64,000 nt of DNA from Lineus longissimus (lineage: Eukaryota > Nemertea > Pilidiophora > Heteronemertea > Lineidae): contig NC_088321.1 in assembly GCF_910592395.1 (NCBI RefSeq), positions 11,224,001 to 11,288,000 on the forward strand, written 5' to 3'. The notes beneath the pieces are model-generated. The model worked only from the letters and a program-made list of their open reading frames with translations, did no database searches and was not told the DNA's origin. This document shows, one piece after another, positions 36,036 to 46,585 of the stretch (the first letter of the stretch is position 1; every line of letters begins with the position of its first letter). The translations under genes were made by a program, and so were the position numbers.

Positions 36036-36452
36036 GCGAATCAAATCCTGAACTCCGGGCATTTTGTGCCAAATCCAGCTCCCTTCCTTCAAAGACGTAA
36101 TAAAGTTCTAATTCAACTTGTGCATTGGATCTTGGGGGCCACGATAGTTGAAGTTTCACATTAAAAGCACCCTCCGATTAGCTGCAATAGCTTTTGTTGT
36201 TGATGCTTGCAATAGCATATTTTGCTTCGTCACGCCGACCAAGCAAAGATATGGTGTGGAAATCAGTCCATAACAGGCCCAGGAGTTCCAGATCCGAATG
36301 TATGCATCAGTTAAATACTACCATATTAAAGAATGCCATGGGAGAGCCATTTTTGTGAGGAAACCACTGAGGGACTGGAAATTCAGGAATACGAGAAGAC
36401 CCGGAACCAGGACTTGGCACCAAATGCCCGGAGTTCAGGATTTTGATTCTCC
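36036..36452. mobile_element. Inverted-repeat segment, about 417 bp
   Basis: The left arm around 36036-36078 (CCTGAACTCCGGGCATTTTG) is matched inverted at about 36410-36452 (AAATGCCCGGAGTTCAGGAT). The identity extends over roughly 40 bases. It is probably a MITE or a pair of head-to-head repeat fragments. No target duplication was found. Confidence 0.6.
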
Positions 36453-36530
36453 GGGGTGACAACACCTCTATCTGATCAACACACGCATGGGATAAAATCG
36501 CCCCCAGCCTCATAACACCTCAACTTGACT

Positions 36531-36749
36531 TAGGGACAATGTATAGGCAGCAGCTAGACAGCAAAATAAAGTTACACGAAGTCGCCAATAGGGGTTTCTC
36601 ACATCTCGCATACGTCGAAATGATTCATACTTGTACAAGGAATATATTTAGTGCTGAGTCTGACATGACCTAGGGGCCTTACTGTGTATATTAGTCACCT
36701 GAACATGGCCAAATTAGCCTCTCTGCTCCTGCCTATAGTCACCCTTTAA
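36531..36749. mobile_element. MITE copy 2 (same family as 23397-23620)
   Basis: The ends are TAGGGACAATGTATAGGCAG and, inverted on the right, TTAAAGGGTGACTATAGGCA. Interior words AAGTTACACGAAGTCG and CTTACTGTGTATATTAGTCA match copy 1 throughout. There is no coding capacity. Confidence 0.75.
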
Positions 36750-39700
36750 CATAAACAATGTCGTTGTTCACTTCTTCTTATGTGACCCCCCCCCCCCCCC
36801 CGACCCTCATCAAAACGCTTCTCACATATTCCTCTTATCAATTAGCATAATTCCCTTGGCATCTCTGGCGTGTCATGCGAGTTGCGCCTAGTTTCTCTGC
36901 CAACAGAAACCCGACTATTAGTCTATTTGCTGAAGTAAAAGGAGGCAATAATGGAGATTTGTTCGCTGGGTCAACATTGCAGACACCTGATAGTTAAGTG
37001 TGGGGATATGGTTGTGGTGAGGTAAACGTCTCTTACGTGTAGTGCTTCTTCCAAAGGATCTTGGCAAGTTTCTATTATACGATATAGCTGGTGCCACTGT
37101 GTTACGTATGTGTGGATTCCGGAGTAAAGAGGTGACAAAGTGCCTTAAGACATGTAAGACAACGAGGCTAATAGAAAATGCATTTTTACCAAGGTCAATG
37201 TTTCACACTAACATATGACGTTGTCGACCTTTATTGTATTTTAACCAGATTTGGATAATGTACATAGTTATCAACAACTGTTAGTGTTAATACTTGCACA
37301 GCTTTTCATAAAAAATGGAACGGGGTCATTTTTTGTTCAAGTAAATATTCTAGCTGATCTACAAAAATGGTTTAGATACATACTTCCCTTCTGATAGCAT
37401 CCATTTTAATCTACACTGTAAGGGGGCACTGACTAGTTAGCATAATCACAAGGCGACCTTCAATGCTTCAATGATCACCACATAATCATAAGGCACCAAC
37501 ATGGCGTATTGTATGTTCAGGTTGACAACATGCTATTAGCCTGGGGGCGTGGCAGGGCAATTGGGAAAACGTGGCTGAAATAATATGAGCACAGTGCGTG
37601 TAGTTTATGGAAACATAATGTATTGTACAGTGCATTGAGTAGATCTTAGAGTAGAAGGTGTTTATCCATTATACATCGGCGGGGTCATTCCTAGAAGCCC
37701 GTCCCGGCCATGGCGATTGAGCGAAATCCTCAGAAATTGAGAAATCTGCCGAAACTTGGCGGAAACAGACTAGAAAGAGATTGAGAATATCGATAGTATA
37801 AAATAATATTTGTAATCAAATTGCTTAAATGGTGACATTATCAACGCATTTAGGGAAACCCCAACATGCATGAACAAAAAATGGTGAATTTTTTTCTCCG
37901 ACTATTCCTATATTGGACGTGGTTGGGAGAAAGGAAAACCTTCCACATGTTTAATAGTACAACTTATTATTTATTTTTTATGTTGCTTTTGCTCAGTTTC
38001 CGTAAATTCCTCTCAATGGCCGTGGCCCATTTTTATCTCATTCATCAGTTCCTCAATCACAAGAATTTTTCCCTTGAAAACAGAACGTTTGCCAGCTCAT
38101 CATCTGTTACATTTTCACGTAGATAAGCACGCCGTCGTAGCCGATACATAAAGGGCTAAAGGACCGAGTCTTAACTGCAACAGGGGAACCGTCCCGGACT
38201 AAGTGCATCTACAATGAAAATATTCCTCTACATTCTACTCACTGATCCTTGTTGAAATCAACCGGAGCCAAGTGCCTTAAATGTCATGAATGGTAAATGA
38301 ATTGAATAGTTTATGGCTTCTTGACCCTCAAGATTTGGATCCTCTTCGCCGACCCGGAGTCCGTTACATCATGGGGGTGGTAACCGACGGAGTAACTCTA
38401 ATGGTTCGGAATGAGTTTATGCGGGATTAGCACTTGTTTCCTGCGGTGTGATAGGATTAGACGAATCAATTCTAACCAATTACGGAATGAAATGCACAAT
38501 CTATCATCCCCATCATTGTTTATTTGCACTGGGCAAGATTCCGCTGTGTTCAATTACAATTTCTAGAGTTTACCTTCAATAACGGTAATTTGCCATCTAA
38601 TACTGGCATGCACAATTATCACCTTGACGTGACCGCCGAGCTATGCCAATCGCATAGTAAACATTTATTCACCAGAAACATAACACGCTTCTGTTTACCA
38701 TGGTAAAGAGCTGGTGGGAGATTGGTAACTGTCAAGTGGTATGTGCATACTGCAGGTCTCTTTGGGAAAAAAAACATCGCTTACTCCAATGAATGAAAAT
38801 AAACAACCTCGTGGTATTCAAGGGTTTTCATTGAGACGAAGTCCGGTATTATGCATCATTATGCCCCGGCTTGCAGAAAATCATAGAAACTGAAAAATCG
38901 AAAAGTTGGAAATTGGAAGCAGTAGCTGTGGCTATAAAAGGTTTGGTAACCTTATCCCAACCTTCCTTACGCCACAGCCTGGGGCAAATCACAGTGTCCT
39001 CTATTGCCAAGGCCATTATTCCAAGACTACGCCGTCGCATGAAGTCATTCTTCAACTTAGTAAATGTTGTTACCGCGAGTACCGCTATCAGAAAGTTACC
39101 TAACTGTTCGAAAGTAAAAAATGCGATTAGCGAATTGTTTCTCCACGGCAGCGGGCGAAATCTGCCTTCTCTTACAAACAGCAACAACAAAAGTAGAAGA
39201 AGGCGAAAGAGAAGGAAGTCAAGCTACCATACCAATCACTGACTTCGTTATTCATCTGATGCCTCATATAAGTATACAATCTTACAAAGACACCAATTTC
39301 CTCTTGCGGTATTAATTGGGTATTGTCATCAAAGACAAGGCAATATCGATGAGCTACTAATTGCAGCTGAACACAACTATATTTTCGCGGACGTTTTAAT
39401 TTCACGGATTTCGCGAATTTGAGATTTGTGATGATAGAAATAGCGAAAATATGGAAGTTAATTTCGTATTTCGCCAAAACAGAAGTCGTGGACGGTATAT
39501 AATATTCGCACATCGCAAAAATTAAGATGGCGTAAAATATTGCGGTACAGTAGTATTCAGCTGTAGAACAGGGATAGATGTCCAATGCCAGCAGTTTATT
39601 AGATCAATATTTATGCAGTCTAAAATACTTGTACTCAATCTCCATTCATCCCCATGGTCCCGAGCTTATAACTAGTATTCCGTAGATTTACCAAGTCCTC

Positions 39701-41094
39701 TTCAGTTAATATAAGATGAAAGACGCTGCTTGAAAATAAGCACAGGTTGATGCCCTATGGTAGCCGATTGGAGATAATTTATTAATCGAATTTCTGATCA
39801 GGTAGACAGGTAGATTCCGAACAGGTCTTCTGGTATAGAGAGACGAACACTTCCTCTCCTACAAGTAAACTACTGACAGTACCCGGTACTAACTCACAGA
39901 GTATTGTCATTGTGAAAGACATCACGCGACGGAATACCAGTCATTATCTACTAATTGCAACACACAGACTGACAAATCAGACGCCGATGTTTGATCATCG
40001 CATTCGTATCAACCCGACTTAGTGACGCCTTGGACTTCAGTTTTCTAGGGCTAAATATCGAGCAGTTTGGTTCCTTGCTGTCCAGTAGTTAAGCTACAAA
40101 TCCATTCTCTACAGATACATTTTACAACAACTCGTATCCAAGCGCGAATACGTGAATAGGTTTGGCTGATCCACGTCGCGTGAACGGACAGCATTTCGCT
40201 ATGTTTTTTTATTATTAGTAGCCCTACAATGTCAAACGTTTTGGTACCTTATGAGAGAAGAATGATTAATTACGTGATAACTGGGAAGAAAAAAAATCCA
40301 CTCCTTTTGGAAAAGAAATGTTTGGTACAAATAGTTGAAATGTAGTATGACAAGCTTTGAAATATTTGAATTAAAAACAGGTCCAAAACGTCCAATAATT
40401 GTGATTGCGCGATTTCAGCACATATAGTCAATGGCGGCCTGGCAGAGATCTATAATCGACGTTGTGGCCGCGAAAAAGGAGGTGAATTGGGTTTCAAAAT
40501 GGGACCTCGGAAATGCTTTGAATGTTTGCAACTTTTGGCTTTGTAAGTGTGGATTATATCTAAGAGTGTCATTGAGGGTTTCACAAGTTGAATATCTCGG
40601 TGGTTTAAGGATATTTTAGGAAAATGTCAACTATCAGGAGAGCACGCCGGTTGAAGAGCTGTGACTGCTAATCGGGGCGCCAGATGGCTCTACCAGCTTT
40701 GTCGGGTATTGGTGACCTCATTCTCCAAGGCAGACAGACTATTCATGCGTATTCTCTCTGCCAGTATTATCTTCCCAGCACGGATAAAACTTCTATACAT
40801 CCGTGCTTCCAGGTACAGAACACACAATAATAGTGGCCCTGCAGACCATGATAGGGATCAGTAATTAGCATATTATATTTTATTCCAGGATGTATTTGTT
40901 GCGAGTAGCGACCTGGAGCCACTTGGTGGTTTAAGCGGCGTACTGTCCAAGCCAGATGTGTGTGACTAGGTCAGCATGTGCGTTTGCCAGCCACAATGAA
41001 GGCATTTGGTGAATTTCCGAAGGGGCCGGGCCAATTCATTTTTATGTTTTGTCATCGAACGGACGGCACTAATTGCCAGGATAGACATAACATA
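36750..41094. other. Unassigned sequence with poly-C tract
   Basis: A run of about 15 C bases is at 36787-36801. Overlapping frames of 65-137 codons on both strands at 38849-39585 show no domain, and neither strand has a better claim. A patch of TTTCGCG/CGCGAATT words lies at 39378-39535. No gene is called. Confidence 0.3.
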
Positions 41095-41394
41095 GGAGCC
41101 GCTGTGGTGTAGTGGCTTGGACTCTCGACCAGCGGTCAAGAGGTCCCGGGTTCGATCCCCATTGTCGGCGTGAGACTGTAGGCTGGTCTCGCTGTCTTAC
41201 TTGCCTCTCTGCACCCAGGTGTATAAATGGGTACCGGTCAGAAATGCACAGATTATAGCGCTGGTTGAGCAGCTCATCAGTGGTCTACTGAAAGGTTTCA
41301 GGACAGACTGGGGTTAAAGTGTAAAGTCGGATGACATCCTATATCGGAGTTGATATCAGACTATAAACCCTAAACTTTAAACTTTAAACTTTTT
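41095..41394 (+). mobile_element. tRNA-derived SINE, full-looking copy (plus strand)
   Basis: The best-preserved SINE here. The A box lies in GTGGTGTAGTGGCTTGG (41104-41120) and a near-consensus B box GGGTTCGATCCCC is at 41148-41160. A body follows with CTCTGCACCCAGGTGTATAA and ATGGGTACCGG, and the 3' tail is CCCTAAACTTTAAACTTTAA. The head is about 75 bases, as in a tRNA, but the acceptor stem does not pair and the element continues for another 220 bases, so it is a retroposon. The central GTGTATAAATGGGTACC word is shared, in diverged form, with 22085-22320. Confidence 0.8.
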
Positions 41395-42255
41395 GTCTTA
41401 ATGCATTCAACGGCAAGCGTCATTTGTGACGTCACAGGTATATACGAACGCGGTCACGCTGATATGAAGAGGCACATGCTCCAGCAATCGAACCTGCTAT
41501 ACTTATTTCAGACCAGGAGTAAATTCTGACTCGGACTGAAAAATTGGTTAGCAAAGATATCAGCCACTCTAGCTATGAATGCAAGGGATACGCAGTCAAA
41601 TAACCTACCTGATTACCATAAAATAGTTGAATCAAATATGAAAAGAGAAAGAAAGCCATAAATTAGCATGATTGCTTTAAATGCAAGATAGTCCAACATT
41701 GGCAATAAGAATCCAATAAATACACTCGCCCGTAACATGTTTCTCAAACAATGTTATAGGGGCGTGACAAACCCGTTCAACCCATCAATCTCGCCAGCCA
41801 CAAACGGTCTCGGTTGATCCGTTAGCATAGGCTCACTGAATGTAGCTTGATCCGTTTACTCATAGATGGCCGCACTCTTCTTTCCTTTTCCACGAACATT
41901 CTGAAATTTAGAACCCAGGACCGATCACTTTTTCTCAAAAACTGAATGTCGCTTAGTTCTAGAATCTGGTTCTCCTCTGACGTTTCAAATTCTGAAGCCA
42001 ATTTGCCATAGATATTATCACAAAGTAATAAAGAGTAGTCTTATCATGCGTATTATCATTCGATGCCATTCAGGATGTGCCATAGATCGATGTTTATCAG
42101 ATTTTCGCGAGCGATTTATTTTTGCGGCGGTTCGCGAAAATCAAAAACGCGATAGAAATTTTCGTGTACGCATCCGCTATAATAAAACTCATACATTTTT
42201 TCGAAGTTTGGTTGGTGGTTTTCAGTCGATGAGAGAGACACCAAGTTGTACAACG
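41395..42255. other. Unassigned sequence
   Basis: Words of the TTTTCGCGA / TTCGCGAAAATC type cluster at 42105-42165. Otherwise I see nothing. Confidence 0.35.
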
Positions 42256-42570
42256 GTCATGTCGGCATGCCCTTGGCCTGGGGGTATTCATGGCCCGATG
42301 GTCAGGTCGGCATGCCCTTAGCCTGGGGGAATTCATGGCCCGATGGTCAGGTCGGCATACCCTTGGCATGGGGGAATTCATCGCCTGACGGTCAGGTCGC
42401 CATGCCTTTGGCCTGGGGGTATTCATGGCCCGATGGTCAGGTTGACATGCCCTTGGCCTGGGGGAATTCATCGCCTGACGGTCATGTCGGCATGCCTTTG
42501 GCCTGGGGGTATTCATGGCCCGATGGTCAGGTTGACATGCCCTTGGCCTTGAGGTATTCATGGCCCGACG
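42256..42570 (+). repeat. Minisatellite, seven 45-bp units
   Basis: Exact 45-bp units begin at 42256, 42301, 42346, 42391, 42436, 42481 and 42526 (GTCAGGTCGGCATGCCCTTG then GCCTGGGGG(T/A)ATTCATGG). The unit is 15 codons long, so the array is open on both strands: frames at 42246-42641 (plus) and 42097-42561 (minus). The last four units form a dimer repeated twice (units 4-5 and 6-7). No signal for a real protein is seen outside the array. Confidence 0.95.
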
Positions 42571-44695
42571 GTCACGGTACGAAATACATTAATTCTACCG
42601 TCTTATTCATTGTTTTATCGGGTAGTGAACAATATTCTTAACTGTTTAATATTTTCAATGTTTTTTCCCTTTCCTGATTAACTGATACAACGCCAAGACA
42701 CGATGTTATGTTATTATGTTGTGTAGTGTGGTGTTGTGTTGTATTGCGTTTCGTTACGTTTCGTTACGTTTCGATACGTTTCGTTACATTAATGCTATTT
42801 GCTACTCAACCAAGAAAGCAGTTGCGTTAATCTTTTTCGATTACCCTAGCGTTGCTGGACCATACATATATACGTAGGATTCATATTGGTTTGATGAAAG
42901 ATCAAGCTCGTTCATAAGATATTTCGAGTTACAATAAATAATTGCGATTTCGTTTGATGCCCCTTCGAACCAGCCTAACGAGCATATTATCGTACAGCTT
43001 GCCAGAGCATCAATTCTGGAATACTGCAGCTGTAAAATGTATATGCCTATCTAAAAATGGACATAAATCAAATATTTACAATAGGGCCTAACCAATACAC
43101 TGTTTGTACCACAACCCATAGGTCAAAGCATTTGACACTGGCGCCCTTACATTTTCAACAACCTCTTCATGATCACGATGTTTGGTAATGCGTATGGTAC
43201 TATCTGTATAATATTTTAACTTCTCGACTACTAGTGCTATAATCATTGCGACATATAACAGGAACCGGGCAGATATTTCTAGAATCAGATTTTAGCATTT
43301 CGTTTGATGTTCCCAAAGAGTGTTTCATAAAGAGCTTGGGTATATCTCCCGCGGTGATGGTCGCCCCTTTGGGGGTGAAATTGACTTAAACATGTATAAA
43401 TATTGACTCGAAACCTGAGAAATTGGCTAATGCTAGCAGCATTTCTTTGAAGTATGAGTGGGTTCGATATAGATTTGATACCATTAGGAGTGAAAAAAAG
43501 GTATTTACAGTAAGGTGAGCGAGTTTAATTTGTGAAATGATTCTTTGATTTCAGAAGAAAAACACATTTTCCTTGTTCTTGTCTGTAGTATTGGTTGTGG
43601 TGTTCAACTGAATTAGAGTTGTTACAGGTGGAGAGAAACACTAAAGGTAAATTATTCAAAAAACGTTTTTCGGGGCCAAACAAATTTCCATGTGCGCCGT
43701 TTTCTTAAAGGTAAACATGAAATGCAAAGCCTTTTTTTATCATGAAGTCGAATAGAAGTTCGCATCTCAAACTGGTGTATCAAGTCATCAAATTTCCAGC
43801 GTCTCCATCGGCGAACTTAGCCCAGACAGGTTCATTTGTTTTACATTATGTTCACACCACCTTAAATTATCTGAGTCAGGCCCGCTGATGAACTATGAAA
43901 TATTTTTTTGTATTATTCTTCAGAATTATCAAGTAGGTGACTAATTCCTTCACGGAAACGCCAGCAAAACCCTAATCTTGTTGCAGAAGCACAAACACTT
44001 GGTCATCAAAAACATAGTTGAGCTGGAAAACCATTTGATCTGGTGAAGATAAAAATGATGTTGATGTTAATAAGCTGTTGGTCTCTTTTTAACCTTAAAT
44101 AGTAAGTAGAAAGCCTTTAAAATCGTTCGAAATTCGGTTTACCCGTGAGACATTAACTCGATATCTCACAACTGACATGGAATAATATTTATGTTTTCCT
44201 TTGATCTTGTAAATAATTTCGTTGAATTGGTGACTTGATCGCGGATAAACCTACTTATATTCCTCGTCACATAGTTCGAATCATTATTATAACGAAAAAA
44301 GAAACTAGAACAATTACCACGCGTGCCACGATGAAATTGAAGCAATTGTTGCACACCTTGCTGTGGCCCCTGCAAAGCTTTTCCTTGCGAAGAGAGTCTC
44401 AATTATGGTTTGGTTTTTGCTTGTTTCTGTTTGTTACCCGCGAAGAAGTTGCCGCATAATATTTGCAGTGTTCAACCTTTCAAGGCAAACTTAGTTGCAC
44501 ATCTTTGTCATTTTATCAAGAACATTACTATGGAATCACAGATATGCCAAAATTGAATTAATGACGTTGAACTGTGAGCTTGTTAGTTTTTCGAATCAGA
44601 CCAACCGCAAAAAATTAAAGGTATGCAATCATTGTTACTCAGTACATGTTGATTGACTGATTAAATAACATCCGTCGATCAAAAGAAAGAAATGG
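42571..44695. other. Unassigned sequence with a 10-bp microsatellite
   Basis: GTTTCGTTAC repeats about four and a half times at 42746-42790, next to a TGTTGTGT-rich stretch. No gene is recognised. The 44166-44459 frames overlap on both strands and are unassigned. Confidence 0.4.
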
Positions 44696-45028
44696 TACTG
44701 GATCCACACACAAATAAGATCCTAAGCTTGACAAAAGCCGATTTGTACCACCGCCTCGATGGGTAGAGTCTAAAGAGCCGAACACAATAGTAGGCCTTCC
44801 GCAGCCATAGAAAGGGTGGGTTATCAATATTCAAGGGTTAACAACGTAATCGTCATGAATAGTCAGTCATAACTCTACAACTAAAGACCAATTGGAAGAA
44901 ACGAAGACAAGATATCCCACCCCTTTTATGGCTGCGAAAGACCTGCTTACTTATGCTCTGCCCATTGAGGCGGTAGTAGAACATGGGTATTGTCGGGCTT
45001 GGGATCTTATTGGTGAGTGGATCCAGTA
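44696..45028. mobile_element. Inverted-repeat element, 333 bp
   Basis: Arms of about 115-130 bp, 44696-44825 and 44912-45028, are imperfect inverted copies around an 85-base centre. Both ends read TACTGGATCCAC toward the inside. Internal matches include AATAAGATCC(T/C)AAGC, ACCGCCTC(G/A)ATGGG and CAGCCATA(G/A)AA. It resembles a foldback or MITE-type insertion. No open frame spans it. Confidence 0.7.
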
Positions 45029-46585
45029 TGTGTGATGGCAAAACATAGCACTACACCGACTTTAACGAAACAAGCTGTTAATCGACTAAGTACGCTTATT
45101 ACAGCGTCACTTCTTTTTTTTACTGATATTCATGACAATGTGCCCAGGATCTTACAGAATGATACCAGTAAATGCCTTCGTGGTTGCAAATCAGAGTAAA
45201 AAGTCAATCTCCAAGCATCGCCATTGGTAACCGTCGGTAAGTATTCAACAGTCAAGCGCCCTATCCATAGACCAACAGTGAACGTTTTAGAACGTTGTTA
45301 TACTCTCATTGGTGAGTGGAAGAAAGTATGAAGATTGCAATTCCCGGATAAGTTATTTATTTATTTCCTTCTCCGAGCATTTGTGAGAATATAATTATGG
45401 GCACTCTTCCGTTGCATGTGCCATTCAGATTTTTTACTTTTGAAGTCACAAATGCATGAATCTCAAATAAACTTCGATTTGCGAGAAAAAAAAAGAAAAA
45501 TGGAGAGAAAAAAATATTGAAGAAAATTAAATGAAGTTTAATAATCCGCCAAAAAACGGCGTAAAACTTGAAAGAGTTAATGTAAGTTTTCAATCTCACT
45601 CGATGACATAACGTAATAATGCGAACTTGACAAATGAATTATGGCGCACATCACCGCAAGCACTTCTGCAAACAGAATACATAAGAATACGCTTGCGTTT
45701 TAGGTTTCATAAAACATGCTATTCATTTGTAATTCTGTCTTGTCAATGCGTTCTTCAAATCATATCTCCTTCAAAATGACTAAGAGTGCTATTAGCGTCA
45801 GAAAAAGCCATACATTATTTGACTGTAATATCAGAAATATAAGTTCATATTTCATAACTGCGTGTTCCTGGTGTTGTGTGGGTTGAATATTGTTGCCGAT
45901 TGTATAAACTTGTTATCTGCTGACAAATTGATGATACACGATATGTCAGTAGCCTAAGTTTTTTAAAGATTATCTCAATTTTGTGGTGAAAACCAGGTTG
46001 CAACTGTACTGTTATCTTCAAACATTGACTAAACTTTTAGGGTGGAATTATTACTGATAAAACATGTTATTCGATTGCCAACCATCAGTCAATACAGCAG
46101 CTAAAGTTGAATTAGAATTAGAATTCTATCTCGATAATTTCCAAGTCTTTACTAGCAAATATCACATGATGCGGCAGAGATGACACCACAGTATCTCTAA
46201 CAGAGGTGAGCATGGAGATTGCAAGCAATGAAAATGGCCCGTTGAAACACATGCACGAACTACTTGATATATCACAACGCTATGGGATCATGCTTTACAT
46301 CATTCGCAAGTCCACGTATACAACCTGCAAATACCGTAGACCATAACCAACCTCGAAAACCTTAACTTAGTCGGCAGACTGCAAGCGAATTAAACAAAAC
46401 CATGAATAGCGTCGAAGACTTGTAACCCCCCCCCCCCCAAACACGCACGCCCACCATTCTAGAAGGAAATAAAGGTAAATCGTTTCTTTAGGTGTCCATA
46501 TTGTCATGTATTGACTTACTCGGCCATCTTATTCAATCAACGCAGATTATACGATTATTTGGGATTAGGCAGGTCGAAAAGTACC
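45029..46585. other. Unassigned sequence with poly-C tract
   Basis: A C run lies at 46427-46437. No gene or larger repeat is recognised. Confidence 0.4.

Noticed and set aside
38849-39585. Overlapping 113-137-codon frames on both strands
   Set aside because: No domain, no splice context, and open on both strands, which fits low stop density by chance.
41095-41170. Functional tRNA gene at the head of the SINE
   Set aside because: The B box is near consensus but the acceptor stem does not pair, and the element continues into a SINE body with a repeat tail. The same holds for the other tRNA-like heads.
42097-42641. Two overlapping repeat proteins on opposite strands of the 45-bp array
   Set aside because: A unit length divisible by three opens both strands automatically. 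There is no coding signal outside the array.
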